Positions 37,932 to 46,518 are shown, counted from the stretch's first letter. The stretch: 64,000 bases of DNA from Dermatophilus congolensis (GCF_900187045.1 NZ_LT906453.1:1302001-1366000); one strand, 5' to 3'. Program-made: numbers and translations. Notes: generated by a model from the letters alone, not told the origin.

Positions 37932-40094
37932 ATGTCTGCATTGATGCCCCCTTGCCCTGTTCGTGGCGATCGTGTTCGTGTGGTGCACGGGGATGCTGTT
38001 GCTGATCCGTATGCATGGTTGGCCGATGTGGAGGATGCTCGTGTTATTGAGCATGTAGAGGCTGAGAATGCGTACGCAGAATCGGTTATGGCTGATTTGG
38101 GTCCGTTGCGTGAATCGATTGTTTCGGAAATTCGTTCGCGTACGCAGGAGACTGACATGTCGGTTCCTGTGAGTTATCGGGGTTGGTGGTATTTCTCACG
38201 GACGGTTGAGGGTGGCCAATATGGAATTGCTTGTCGTGTTCCGGATGTTGATGGTGAGCGCCCTGAGGTAGGGGTAGAGACATTGCCTGAAGAGCAGGTG
38301 TTGCTTGATGGCAATGTTGAGGCCGGGGATGCGGAGTTTTTCACTGTTGGTTCGCAGGTTGTGAGCTCTTCGGGTGAGTTGTACGCGTATTTGGTGGATT
38401 TGACGGGCGATGAGCGTTTTGATCTGCGGATTCGTCGTATTTGTGATGGCCAGGTGGTTGATGATGTGGTCCGTGGGGTGGGGTACGGGCTGGTGTGGTC
38501 TAGTGATGACCGGTTTGTGTTTTACACGCGGGTGGATGACGCGTGGCGTCCGTGTGAGGTGTGGCGTCATGAGGTGGGGTCTTCTGCTGAGAATGATGTA
38601 CGTGTTTTTGTGGAAGAAGATGAGCGTTTTTGGGTGGGGATTAGCGATTCGTCGGATGAGCGTTTTCTTGTGATTTCTTCGGGGTCGAAGAATACGAGTG
38701 AGACGCATTTGCTGGAGTTGGGTGATCCGTGTGGTGATTTGAGGTGCGTTGCTCCACGTATTGAAGGTGTGGAATATGACGTGGAGCCTGCGGGGGACGT
38801 CATGTTTGTTACGCATAATGCGAACAACGCTGACTTTGAGGTGGCGTTTGCTCCGGTGGAGTCGTCTTCGCGGGAGGATTGGGTGAGGTGGTTGGAGCCT
38901 GCCAAGGATGAGCGGGTTGTTGGGGTGAGTGCGTTTGCGCGTGATGTGGTGGTGGCGGTGCGCTCAGGTGGATTTACGCAGTTGAGGGTGGTGCGCCGGT
39001 TGGGTGTTCTCGATGGTGCAGAGGCTCCGGCTGGGCAGGGGTCGTGGTTGCCTGGAGCGTGGCGGAGTGATCCGTGGCAGATTCCTACGGACGAGGTTTC
39101 GCACACGATTGGGTTGTGGTCTAACCCGGATTACGAAACATCTGAGTTGTTGTACTCCTATGAAACGCTTGTTACGCCGCCGAGTGTTGTTTCGTTGGAT
39201 TTTGGGTCGCGTCAGCGGGTGACGTTGAAGACTAGGCCTGTTCTTGGTGGTTTTGATCAGGCGGATTATGTGAGTCGTTCGGTGATGGCTGTGGCGGCTG
39301 ATGGTACGCAGGTGCCGATGTCGTTGGTTGCGCGAGCGGATACTCCGTTGGATGGTACGGCTCCGGGGGTTTTGTATGCCTACGGTGCGTATGAAGTGAG
39401 TTTGGATCCGTGGTTTTCTGTGCCGCGTTTGTCGTTGTTGGATCGTGGGGTGGTGTGGGCTGTTGCTCACGTGCGTGGTGGTGGTGAGTTGGGGCGTTCT
39501 TGGTATGAGCAGGGACGGCTTTGTAGCAAGGCGAATACGTTCTCTGATGTAGTGGCGTGTGCAGATGCTTTGGTTGAGGGTGGGTTTGTTGCCCCGGGGC
39601 GTTTGGCTTTGGAAGGTGGCTCTGCAGGTGGTTTGACGGTGGGGGCTGCGGTGAATTTGGCTCCGGAGAAGTTTGCTGTGGTGCATGCGGCGGTTCCGTT
39701 TGTGGATGCGCTTAATACGATTCTTGATCCGTCGTTGCCGTTGACGGTGACGGAGTGGGAAGAGTGGGGGAATCCTCTGCATGATGCGGATGTGTATTCC
39801 TACATGAAGGCGTACACCCCTTATGAAAATGTGCGGCCTGTGCGTTATCCGGCGGTGTTGGCGACGACGAGTTTGAATGACACGAGGGTTTCGTTTGCTG
39901 AGCCGGCGAAGTGGGTGGCCCGGTTGCGTGAGGTGACGACGAATGGACAGGATCGCCCGATTCTTCTTGTGACTGAGATGGTGGCAGGTCATGGGGGGCG
40001 CAGTGGTCGGTATAAGGCGTGGGAGCAGTATGCGCGTGAGGAGTCTTTTGTTTTGGCGCAGTTGGGGGCCATTGAGCGCGTAGAGCGTGTGTAG
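37932..40094 (+). CDS. ptrB: Oligopeptidase B-like S9A prolyl oligopeptidase
   Basis: A 720-residue serine peptidase with an N-terminal seven-bladed propeller and a C-terminal alpha/beta-hydrolase domain. The catalytic triad is visible: Ser564 in GGSAGG, Asp650 in SLNDTRV and His687 in MVAGHGGRSG. ADPYAWLADVED near the N-terminus and YAYGAYEVSLDPWFS mark the oligopeptidase B group, which cleaves short peptides after basic residues. No signal peptide is seen, so it is cytoplasmic. ATG 37932 or ATG 37944 may be the start. Confidence 0.92.
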   Translation: MSALMPPCPVRGDRVRVVHGDAVADPYAWLADVEDARVIEHVEAENAYAESVMADLGPLRESIVSEIRSRTQETDMSVPVSYRGWWYFSRTVEGGQYGIACRVPDVDGERPEVGVETLPEEQVLLDGNVEAGDAEFFTVGSQVVSSSGELYAYLVDLTGDERFDLRIRRICDGQVVDDVVRGVGYGLVWSSDDRFVFYTRVDDAWRPCEVWRHEVGSSAENDVRVFVEEDERFWVGISDSSDERFLVISSGSKNTSETHLLELGDPCGDLRCVAPRIEGVEYDVEPAGDVMFVTHNANNADFEVAFAPVESSSREDWVRWLEPAKDERVVGVSAFARDVVVAVRSGGFTQLRVVRRLGVLDGAEAPAGQGSWLPGAWRSDPWQIPTDEVSHTIGLWSNPDYETSELLYSYETLVTPPSVVSLDFGSRQRVTLKTRPVLGGFDQADYVSRSVMAVAADGTQVPMSLVARADTPLDGTAPGVLYAYGAYEVSLDPWFSVPRLSLLDRGVVWAVAHVRGGGELGRSWYEQGRLCSKANTFSDVVACADALVEGGFVAPGRLALEGGSAGGLTVGAAVNLAPEKFAVVHAAVPFVDALNTILDPSLPLTVTEWEEWGNPLHDADVYSYMKAYTPYENVRPVRYPAVLATTSLNDTRVSFAEPAKWVARLREVTTNGQDRPILLVTEMVAGHGGRSGRYKAWEQYAREESFVLAQLGAIERVERV

Positions 40095-40104
40095 GTAGTT
40101 CCTT

Positions 40105-40157
40105 TCTCGGCACCCGAAAAGTGATATCTTTTATTTATCACTTTTCGGGTGCCGAGA
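40105..40157. repeat. 22-bp perfect inverted repeat between ptrB and the SPFH gene
   Basis: Arms 40105-40126 and 40136-40157 are exact inverted copies around the 9-base AT-rich centre TCTTTTATT. The inner part reads GTGATA...TATCAC. It starts 11 bases after ptrB and ends 29 bases before the SPFH gene start, so the promoter of the SPFH gene should lie inside or against it. It could be a repressor operator, a terminator for ptrB, or both. The G+C-rich outer arms would form a very stable hairpin. No T-tract follows. Confidence 0.85.
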
Positions 40158-40185
40158 GCGCCCGCTACCGAAAGCAGGTGAAGTC

Positions 40186-41178
40186 GTGAGCAGCGACAGC
40201 AAGAAGCCCACCGAAGTGCACCTCGAAGATATTCGGAGTGAAGGTAGGGCTCCAATAGCTACAAAACCGGTAGGGCATGACGGAGCTCGCGTTGATGTTG
40301 CGGAGCGCAGAGCTTGGTCTATTGATGGATTTGTTGCTCTCTTCGTCAGCTTGGCGCTTATTGTCGGTGGAGCTGCGATGGCTGTAGTTTTTGTGACTTC
40401 TGCTGATTCGGGGGAGCCCTCTGCGCTAGCAGGGCTGCTGTCACCGCTTTTGTTCGCATTGGGAGCGCTGGCGCTGTCGTCTTTGAGTATCGTGTCACCG
40501 GGTCAGACGAGGGTTGTGCAATTTTTTGGTCGTTATGTAGGTACGTTGCGCACTCCCGGTCTTTTGATGGCATTGCCGCTGACCTCGAAGCGGCTGATAT
40601 CCGTGCGAGTGCATAACTTTGAGACGAATCTCATTAAGGTCAATGATGCAGGTGGCAACCCTGTTGAGGTCGGGGCGATTGTGGTGTGGCAGGTTGCTGA
40701 TACCGCGCGGGCGACATTTGCTGTGGAGGACTATGAGTCGTTCGTACGCACGCAGGCCGAGTCTGCGTTGCGTCACGTAACGGGTAGTCACCCCTATGAC
40801 GATTATGACGGTTCTGGAACATCGCTTCGTGGTTCGACAGATGTAATTTCCGAACAGTTGGCTTACGAAGTAGCAGAGCGAGTTTCTCTGGCTGGTATTG
40901 AAATCATTGAGGTTCGTATTTCGCACTTGGCGTATGCGCCGGAGATCGCTCAAGCGATGTTGCAGCGTCAGCAAGCGGGGGCTGTAGTTGCTGCGCGTGC
41001 GCAGATTGTTGAAGGAGCTGTGGGGATGGTGGAGATGGCGCTTGCGAAGTTGGAGGAGGAGTCCATTGTGGAGCTAGATGATGAACGTAAAGCTGCGATG
41101 GTCAGTAATTTGCTTGTGGTGTTGTGTGGTGAGAAGTCTGTGACACCTGTAGTTAATTCGGGATCGTTGTACAGCTGA
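40186..41178 (+). CDS. SPFH/Band 7 (stomatin-like) membrane protein
   Basis: A 330-residue SPFH-domain protein. Two hydrophobic segments at about residues 48-72 and 82-102 are followed by the SPFH domain (GQTRVVQFFGRYVGTLRTPGLLMALPL, core QFFGRYVGTL; VEVGAIVVWQVADTARATFAVEDYESFVRTQAESALRHV, core VVWQVADTARA) and a helical C-terminal region (MLQRQQAGAVVAARAQIVEGAVGMV region). Such proteins form ring- or cage-like oligomers on membranes and scaffold other proteins. GTG 40186 has AGGTGA upstream. The gene ends one base before the start of an Arc-like protein, with which it is coupled. The role in this organism is unknown. Confidence 0.9.
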   Translation: MSSDSKKPTEVHLEDIRSEGRAPIATKPVGHDGARVDVAERRAWSIDGFVALFVSLALIVGGAAMAVVFVTSADSGEPSALAGLLSPLLFALGALALSSLSIVSPGQTRVVQFFGRYVGTLRTPGLLMALPLTSKRLISVRVHNFETNLIKVNDAGGNPVEVGAIVVWQVADTARATFAVEDYESFVRTQAESALRHVTGSHPYDDYDGSGTSLRGSTDVISEQLAYEVAERVSLAGIEIIEVRISHLAYAPEIAQAMLQRQQAGAVVAARAQIVEGAVGMVEMALAKLEEESIVELDDERKAAMVSNLLVVLCGEKSVTPVVNSGSLYS

Positions 41179-41179
41179 G

Positions 41180-41446
41180 ATGGCTGTGGAAAAAGGAGTC
41201 GAGGAGGGTGCGGTAGGTGAGGATTCCGCGCCCTCTGGTGGTCGTCGGCGGGGTGAGCGTAAGCAGATTTTGTTGCGTCTTGACCCGGCGGTGCATGAGG
41301 CCTTGGCGAAGTGGGCGAATGATGAGCTTCGCAGCGTTAATGCTCATATTGAGTTTGTGCTCAGGCGGGCGCTGCGTGAGCAGGGGCGAGCACCGAAAGA
41401 TGCTGCTCCTATGCGTAAGCGCGGTCGTCCGAGAAAGCAGATGTGA
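41180..41446 (+). CDS. Arc-type ribbon-helix-helix protein with C-terminal AT-hook-like motif
   Basis: An 88-residue small DNA-binding protein. Residues about 28-68 (KQILLRLDPAVHEALAKWANDELRSVNAHIEFVLRRAL, core LLRLDPAVHEALAKWA) fit a ribbon-helix-helix fold of the Arc/HicB-antidote type. The last residues (KRGRPRKQM) contain RGRP, the core of AT-hooks that bind the minor groove of A/T-rich DNA. An acidic/Gly N-terminus precedes it. It starts one base after the SPFH stop, so translation is coupled. It is a natural candidate to bind the A/T-centred palindrome 5' of this operon; that is inference. Confidence 0.8.
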   Translation: MAVEKGVEEGAVGEDSAPSGGRRRGERKQILLRLDPAVHEALAKWANDELRSVNAHIEFVLRRALREQGRAPKDAAPMRKRGRPRKQM

Positions 41447-41744
41447 GGTTGGTCGGTGGCTGCATTTTTCTCGCTTTGATTGTCAGAGAGCCCTTTTAGA
41501 CTGATTGCTGTCATTTCCTGGGTTTGATGTTCATTCGTGAATGTTGATGCCAGGGAGTCTCGTGGATGGCTCCGAAATCTGTCTTCGTGTTTTGTCGGGG
41601 GGGGAATAACTGTGTCGCAGGTGTGAATTGACGCATCGTGCGCTTTGGGTTTGTTGGGCATTGCATGTAGTGAGGGTTTCTGTGGCGTTGCTGTGTGTTT
41701 TGCCTGCGAGAATGTGGAGACGGTCGAGAGTAAGGGAGATCGGG
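41447..41744. other. Intergenic region without recognised gene
   Basis: About 300 bases after the Arc-like gene. No tRNA, repeat or strong hairpin was seen. It must hold the promoter for the downstream gene group, which I could not locate with confidence. Confidence 0.4.
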
Positions 41745-41960
41745 ATGTTTGAGACCACCGCGCAGTTCGTGGGGGCATCTTCCGGTCCCTGTGCAGCCGA
41801 TTTCGGTAAGAGCCGGTTAGTGAATAGTGCTGCGTTTGGCCTTATATGTGATGTTGCAGGGGTCATGATGCTGTCGTTGGAGATGTTGTCTGCTGTTGTG
41901 CGTGTGGTTCAGATGAACCCGCGGGTGGGGGAGATCTCTAATGCCAAAGGTGCTCACTGA
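41745..41960 (+). CDS. Small protein of unknown function, first in the HisH-like gene group
   Basis: A possible 71-residue protein starting at ATG 41745, with AAGGGAG (41732-41738) placed six bases upstream, a good Shine-Dalgarno. It has a hydrophobic region at about residues 25-50 (SAAFGLICDVAGVMMLSLEM core), perhaps a membrane segment. It overlaps the start of the next gene by 20 bases, consistent with coupling. No family recognised. Spurious translation is possible because the upstream frame is also open. Confidence 0.4.
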   Translation: MFETTAQFVGASSGPCAADFGKSRLVNSAAFGLICDVAGVMMLSLEMLSAVVRVVQMNPRVGEISNAKGAH

Positions 41961-42618
41961 TCTGGGCGCCGCGGGTGGGCGCATTGCGATGGCGGATCAG
42001 GGGGTTTTGTTGTCTACGGGGCGTTCTTCGGCGGCGGTGGCGTGGGCGCAGAGGGGGATTGCTGAGGCTGGCGTAGCTTCAGTTGAGGGGTGGACGTTGC
42101 TTTCTCCTGCGGGGCCTAGCCGGGTTCGTTTTCCGTATGACGACCCAGTACGGGCGTTGGCGGGGCGTCCAGTGAGTATGGGTATGCGGCCGGCTATCGG
42201 GATTTTTCGTGTGGGTCAGCAAGCGGCGGTGACCCTGCATCCTCGTGGTTTTCGTCGTGAGGTGAGGTGGATTATTTGGACGCCGGGTGAGGGGATGGTG
42301 CCGCCTGCGGGGTTGTTGGAGGCGGATATTGCGGATGTGGTTGCCTCTTCTGGTTTGCCTCAGTCTCGTCAGGCGCATGCGTCAGCTGTTTTGCACCGGG
42401 TTTTGGTGGATGGTGGTGGTGTCGCCGCGGAGGTTGTGGGTGCTGTGTTTGAGACGTTGGCGTTGCCGGGGGTGGAGTTGTTTGCTGAGCACGGTGATGT
42501 GAGGACGTTGCCTGGAGTGCGGGTGGTTGCTCCGCGTGAGAAATATGCGCGAGAGTTCGAGAAAGTTGTGGATGAGCTGGTTCGAGAGCGTGGTGTTGAG
42601 GAGGGGGCTAAGGAATGA
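41941..42618 (+). CDS. Protein of unknown function coupled to the HisH-like gene
   Basis: A 225-residue, mostly soluble protein that I do not recognise. The N-terminal half has beta-rich stretches (GVLLSTGRSS; RVRFPYDDPVRALAGRPVSMG, core VRFPYDDPVR; AVTLHPRGFRREVRWIIWTPG, core REVRWIIWTPG); the C-terminal part is charged and helical (EKYAREFEKVVDELVRERG). GGGGGAG lies seven bases before the ATG. Its stop overlaps the HisH-like start (ATGA), so the two are made together and may interact. The conserved-looking WTPGEGMVPP segment suggests a folded domain rather than chance. It could be a partner of the altered HisH-like protein, or a leftover from an eroded his region. Confidence 0.7.
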   Translation: MPKVLTDLGAAGGRIAMADQGVLLSTGRSSAAVAWAQRGIAEAGVASVEGWTLLSPAGPSRVRFPYDDPVRALAGRPVSMGMRPAIGIFRVGQQAAVTLHPRGFRREVRWIIWTPGEGMVPPAGLLEADIADVVASSGLPQSRQAHASAVLHRVLVDGGGVAAEVVGAVFETLALPGVELFAEHGDVRTLPGVRVVAPREKYAREFEKVVDELVRERGVEEGAKE

Positions 42619-43259
42619 GTCCTGTTGTTGCGGTGCTGGAGTACGGAGTTGGCGATGTTCGACCGGTTGCTTCTGTGCTTGAGCGTGTGGGGGCACGGGT
42701 AGTTGTGACTTCGGATCGGGGTGAGTGTCAGGATGCTGATGGGCTTGTGGTGTCCGGTTTTGGTGATTTCCGTGTGTGCATGGAGAAGTTGTCTGCGGTT
42801 TTTGGACCACAGGTGATTGAGACTCGGTTGTGTGGTGGGCGGCCAGTTCTGGGGATTGGTGTAGGGATGCAGGTGATGTTTGAAGGTGTGGTGGATGCGT
42901 TAGGGGATGAGGTTGCTGGTTTGGGGGAGTGGCCTGAGGTTGTGGAGCCGGTGAAAGGAGAGGTTGTGCCGCATGTTGGGTGGGGTGTGGTTGATGCGGC
43001 TGAGGGGTCGAAGCTGTTTGTTGGCGTGGATGGGGAGCGTTTTTATTTTGAGCACGAGTATGCGGCGCATTCGTGGTCGCTGTGGCCGACGGGCTCGTTT
43101 GAGGTTGTGAGGCCGTTGGTGTCGTGGTCGGATTATGGTTGTCGTTTTGTTGCTGCGGTGGAGAACGGCCCGTTGGTGGCTACGCAGTTTTACCCCGAGA
43201 GTTCGGGTTTGGCAGGTGAGGTGGTGTTGCGGAATTGGGTTGGAACTTTAAAACGGTAG
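42615..43259 (+). CDS. HisH-like glutamine amidotransferase lacking the catalytic Cys and His
   Basis: A 214-residue homologue of HisH, the glutaminase subunit of imidazole glycerol-phosphate synthase. The class I amidotransferase fold is recognisable: VLEYGVGDVRPVASVLE at the N-terminus (HisH: LDYGSGNLRS), the ADGLVVSGFGDF oxyanion segment (usual form VPGVG), GRPVLGIGVGMQ, and ATQFYPESSG at the C-terminus. The nucleophile Cys of GICVGMQ is Gly82, and the catalytic His of FHPE is Tyr193; only the Glu (Glu195) of the triad remains. As read, it cannot hydrolyse glutamine by the usual mechanism. No hisF, hisA, hisB, hisC or hisD is beside it. It may be an ammonia-dependent or regulatory relic, or repurposed. 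Confidence 0.82.
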   Translation: MSPVVAVLEYGVGDVRPVASVLERVGARVVVTSDRGECQDADGLVVSGFGDFRVCMEKLSAVFGPQVIETRLCGGRPVLGIGVGMQVMFEGVVDALGDEVAGLGEWPEVVEPVKGEVVPHVGWGVVDAAEGSKLFVGVDGERFYFEHEYAAHSWSLWPTGSFEVVRPLVSWSDYGCRFVAAVENGPLVATQFYPESSGLAGEVVLRNWVGTLKR

Positions 43260-43284
43260 ATGGGGTGTGCTGGCCGTTGTGAGG

Positions 43285-43350
43285 CGCCGACATTGCAGTG
43301 GGGCGGGCAAAACCCATCTGGGTTTTGCCCGCCCCACTGCAATGTCGGCG
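43285..43350. repeat. 32-bp perfect inverted repeat between convergent genes
   Basis: Arms 43285-43316 and 43319-43350 are exact inverted copies with only two bases between them. It lies between the HisH-like stop (43259) and the dcuA stop (43356, minus strand), the place expected for a bidirectional terminator, but is far longer than usual and has no flanking T-tract on either side. A transposon remnant or dispersed repeat is an alternative. Confidence 0.9.
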
Positions 43351-43355
43351 TTTGG

Positions 43356-44669
43356 TCAGATGATGATGTGAGCGAGGGCGAATCCGATGGTTACTGCATA
43401 GGTGATTGCCAGTACGCCGGGGATGAGGAATGGATGGTTGAAGACTGCTTTGCCGATGCGGGTGCTTCCGGTGTCGTCCATTTCGACTGCTGCGAGCAGG
43501 GTCGGGTAAGTCGGTAGAACGAAGAGAGCGGATACGGCAGGGAATGCTGCCAGTGCTGCGCCGGGGGCTACGCCTAGGGCTAGAGCTGAGGGCATGAGTG
43601 CTTTGGCTGTGGCGGCTTGTGAGTAGAGAAGGGATGCGGCGAAGAAGAGAACTACTGCAAGTAGCCAGGGGTATTGGGTGAGTAGGGTTCCTGCAGCTCC
43701 TTTGATTGCGGCGGTGTGTGCGTGGACGAAAGTTGTTCCCAGCCATGCAACGCCGAGCACGCAGATGGAGGCGCTCATACCTGATTTAAAGGTTGATGCG
43801 TTGAGGACATCGCTGGCGGGGACTTTGCTGATGAGTACGATGGCCGCAGCGATTGTCAGCATAAAAGCGATGATGGCTTGGTCACGGGTCATCGGTGGGT
43901 TTTCGATGAGGCCGACTTTGTCAGAGATCGCGGTTGCGTAGCCCATGACGGCGACAAGTCCGATGAGGAAAATGAGGACTGATGTGCGGGCATTGGGGGC
44001 TAGTTCTTGGTTTTGGTGTTTGCGTGATTCAACGGTGCCTGCTGCAAGTCGTTCTTGATAGATCGGGTCTTTGTGCAGGGGACTGTTGGGGTTGAATTTG
44101 TCGATGAGCATCATCGTGAATGCCGTGAGCATGCATGCGATGAATGTGGATGGTATGGCTACGCCGAGTACTTGTAGGTAGCCGATTCCTTGTTTTTCGA
44201 GGGTGCTTGAAAAGAACACCACTGCCGCTGAGATGGGGGAGGCGGTGATGGCGATTTGGGAGGCGACTACGGCTACTGAGAGTGGGCGTGAGGGGCGGAT
44301 GTCGTTTTCTTTAGCTACTTCGGTGATGACAGGCATGGTCGAGAAAGCTGTGTGTCCGGTGCCAGCCATGAGGGTCATGAGGTAGGTCACGACGGGGGCG
44401 AGGATGGTGAGGTGTTTGGGGTTTTTTCGGAGGAGTTTTTCGGCGAGGTTGACGAGGTAGTCCATTCCGCCTGCTACTTGCATTGCTGCGATGGCGCAGA
44501 TGACGGACATGATGATGGATATCACGTCGAGTGGCATGTCGCCGGGGGATACGCCTAGGAGGGCTAGTGCGAGTACTCCTAGGCCGCCGACGAAACCGAT
44601 GGCGATGCCGCCGAGTCTCGCGCCGAGGAGGATTGCGGTGAGGACGATTAAAAGGTGAATCCAGATCAT
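43356..44669 (-). CDS. dcuA: Anaerobic C4-dicarboxylate transporter, DcuA/DcuB family
   Basis: A 437-residue Dcu carrier with about ten membrane segments, exchanging fumarate, succinate, malate or aspartate across the cell membrane. [22 protein letters not shown] (core [10 protein letters not shown]), [18 protein letters not shown] (core [12 protein letters not shown]) and the [23 protein letters not shown] region (core [19 protein letters not shown]) are characteristic. It overlaps the aspA stop as ATGA on the minus strand, so transport and aspartate deamination are coupled. DcuA rather than DcuB is chosen from the pairing with aspA, as in E. coli; the symbol is tentative. Confidence 0.93.
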   Translation of the reverse strand: MIWIHLLIVLTAILLGARLGGIAIGFVGGLGVLALALLGVSPGDMPLDVISIIMSVICAIAAMQVAGGMDYLVNLAEKLLRKNPKHLTILAPVVTYLMTLMAGTGHTAFSTMPVITEVAKENDIRPSRPLSVAVVASQIAITASPISAAVVFFSSTLEKQGIGYLQVLGVAIPSTFIACMLTAFTMMLIDKFNPNSPLHKDPIYQERLAAGTVESRKHQNQELAPNARTSVLIFLIGLVAVMGYATAISDKVGLIENPPMTRDQAIIAFMLTIAAAIVLISKVPASDVLNASTFKSGMSASICVLGVAWLGTTFVHAHTAAIKGAAGTLLTQYPWLLAVVLFFAASLLYSQAATAKALMPSALALGVAPGAALAAFPAVSALFVLPTYPTLLAAVEMDDTGSTRIGKAVFNHPFLIPGVLAITYAVTIGFALAHIII

Positions 44670-46117
44670 CGAGCAGCCTGTGGGTCGGAGGGAGTCCCGT
44701 TTTCTGCGAGTTCGCGCAGATCGCGGGGGCGCATGAGGTTTTCGCGTGAAAGTACGCGGTCGAGTAGGTCTGCGTCCATGAGTTCTCGTTCGAGGACGAT
44801 TTCGCGGACGCTTCTACCTGTTGCGGCGGCTTCTTTGCCGACGGCGTCACCGGCTGTGTGGCCGATGTAGTCGTTGAGGTAGGTAACCACGCCGATGGAG
44901 TTTGTGACGTATTCGTGGCATACGTCGGGGTTGGCGGTGATGCCTTGAATGCATTTGGTGCGCAGGGTGGTGCAGGCGTTTTTGAGCAGTGAGATGGACT
45001 CGAAGAGCGCTTGGGCGATGACGGGTTCCATGACGTTGAGTTGGAGTTGTCCGGCTTCTGCGGCGAGGGAGACGGTGAGGTCGTTGCCCATGACTTTGAA
45101 GCAGACCTGGTTAACGACTTCAGGTATGACGGGGTTCACTTTGGCGGGCATGATCGATGAACCTGCTTGCATTTCGGGCAGGTTGATTTCGTTGAGTCCT
45201 GCGCGGGGTCCGGAGGATAGGAGGCGTAGGTCGTTGCAGATTTTGGAGAGTTTGACGGCAAGGCGTTTGAGTGCTGCGTGGGCCATGACGTAGGCCCCGC
45301 AGTCGCTGGTGGCTTCGATGAGGTTGGGGGCGGGGATGCAGGGGCGGCCGCTGACTCGAGCGAGGTTGACGAGGGCGAGATTGGCGTATTCGGGGGGCGT
45401 GTTGAGTCCGGTTCCGATAGCTGTGGCGCCGAGGTTCATTTCGAGTAGGAGGGTGCGGGCATTGTCGAGGTGGCGGAGTTCTTCTCCGAGGGTGACGGCG
45501 AAGGCGGTGAATTCTTGGCCGAGGGTCATGGGGACGGCGTCTTGGAGTTGGGTGCGTCCCATTTTGAGGATTTCGGTGAATTCGTCGCCTTTGTTGGCAA
45601 AGGTGGCGTTGAGCTCGCCGAGTGTGTCTGCTAGTTCGCCGAGCATGGTGTCGACGGCGAGGCGGAATCCGCAGGGGTATGCATCGTTGGTGGATTGGCT
45701 GCGGTTGACGTCGTCGTTGGGGTTGACGATTTTGTAGTTTCCTTTGGGCTCGCCGAGGTGTTCGAGGGCGAGGTTGGCGATGACTTCGTTGGTGTTCATG
45801 TTGAGGGATGTGCCGGCGCCGCCTTGGAATACGTCGATGGGGAATTGGTCCATGCAGCGGTTGTTGTCGAGCATTTGGTCGCAGGCCCAGATGATTGCGT
45901 CGGCGATTTCGGGTTTGAGTGCCCCGAGGGTTTTGTTGGTCATTGCTGCGGCTTTTTTGACCATGACCATGCCGCGGATCATGGCGGGGGTGTCATTGAT
46001 GGTGTGTCCGGAGATGGGGAAGTTTTCGATGGCTCTGGTGGCGTGGATGCCGTAGTAGGCGTTGGCGGGGACGTCTTTGCTTCCGAGTAGGTCGGTTTCG
46101 GTGCGTGTGGTGCTCAT
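44666..46117 (-). CDS. aspA: Aspartate ammonia-lyase
   Basis: AspA converts L-aspartate to fumarate and ammonia. The 483-residue fumarase/aspartase-superfamily enzyme has the signature loop [10 protein letters not shown] at residues 319-328, [28 protein letters not shown] and [17 protein letters not shown] (core [11 protein letters not shown]). AspA and class II fumarase are similar, but [10 protein letters not shown] together with the adjacent dcuA favours aspartase. On the minus strand AAGGAG lies seven bases before the ATG at 46117. With dcuA it can supply fumarate for anaerobic electron transfer or use aspartate as nitrogen source. Confidence 0.93.
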   Translation of the reverse strand: MSTTRTETDLLGSKDVPANAYYGIHATRAIENFPISGHTINDTPAMIRGMVMVKKAAAMTNKTLGALKPEIADAIIWACDQMLDNNRCMDQFPIDVFQGGAGTSLNMNTNEVIANLALEHLGEPKGNYKIVNPNDDVNRSQSTNDAYPCGFRLAVDTMLGELADTLGELNATFANKGDEFTEILKMGRTQLQDAVPMTLGQEFTAFAVTLGEELRHLDNARTLLLEMNLGATAIGTGLNTPPEYANLALVNLARVSGRPCIPAPNLIEATSDCGAYVMAHAALKRLAVKLSKICNDLRLLSSGPRAGLNEINLPEMQAGSSIMPAKVNPVIPEVVNQVCFKVMGNDLTVSLAAEAGQLQLNVMEPVIAQALFESISLLKNACTTLRTKCIQGITANPDVCHEYVTNSIGVVTYLNDYIGHTAGDAVGKEAAATGRSVREIVLERELMDADLLDRVLSRENLMRPRDLRELAENGTPSDPQAAR

Positions 46118-46497
46118 GTGTGTCTCCTTGGTTTGGTGTCTGGGGTTCTGTTGTTGATGGTGCGGTCTCTTGGTTTAAGGATGCTCTTTTGGTGATGTGG
46201 CCGGGGCTTGTTTGGGGGTGTATTAGCTGGATGTGAGGGGATTATCAGGGCGGTGCTGGGGGTCACGTGGCAAAGGCTGTTGAAGGTGGTAGGTCGGTGG
46301 GGCTATCTGGTTTTCTGTGGGGATTCTTGATAGGGTGGTGAGTCGACCGGTCAGCCTGCGCATGCGAAGTCATTCATCTGTGAAAGATGTTGTGGTTTAG
46401 CGGTGTAGGTAGACATCAAGTGAGGCGCTACCTGCTTCCACCTGTTTATCGCTTTTTGCGTTCGGGTCACGGGTCTTCGACATTGATTTGTCGTGTG

Positions 46498-46518
46498 TCG
46501 GGTCTTTTGGGGACCCGA
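46498..46518 (+). other. Hairpin in the infC leader
   Basis: TCGGGTC (46498-46504) pairs with GACCCGA (46512-46518) around a 7-nt loop, just before the leader terminator. It could be part of an antiterminator or L20/IF3-responsive structure. Confidence 0.45.

Noticed and set aside
38964-39992. 342-residue frame opposite oligopeptidase B
   Set aside because: Arg/His/Thr-rich shadow of the G/T-rich coding strand; the plus-strand gene has its full catalytic triad.
43260-43517. Small plus-strand frame over the 32-bp repeat and the dcuA 3' end
   Set aside because: It spans a perfect hairpin and runs antisense to the well-supported transporter.
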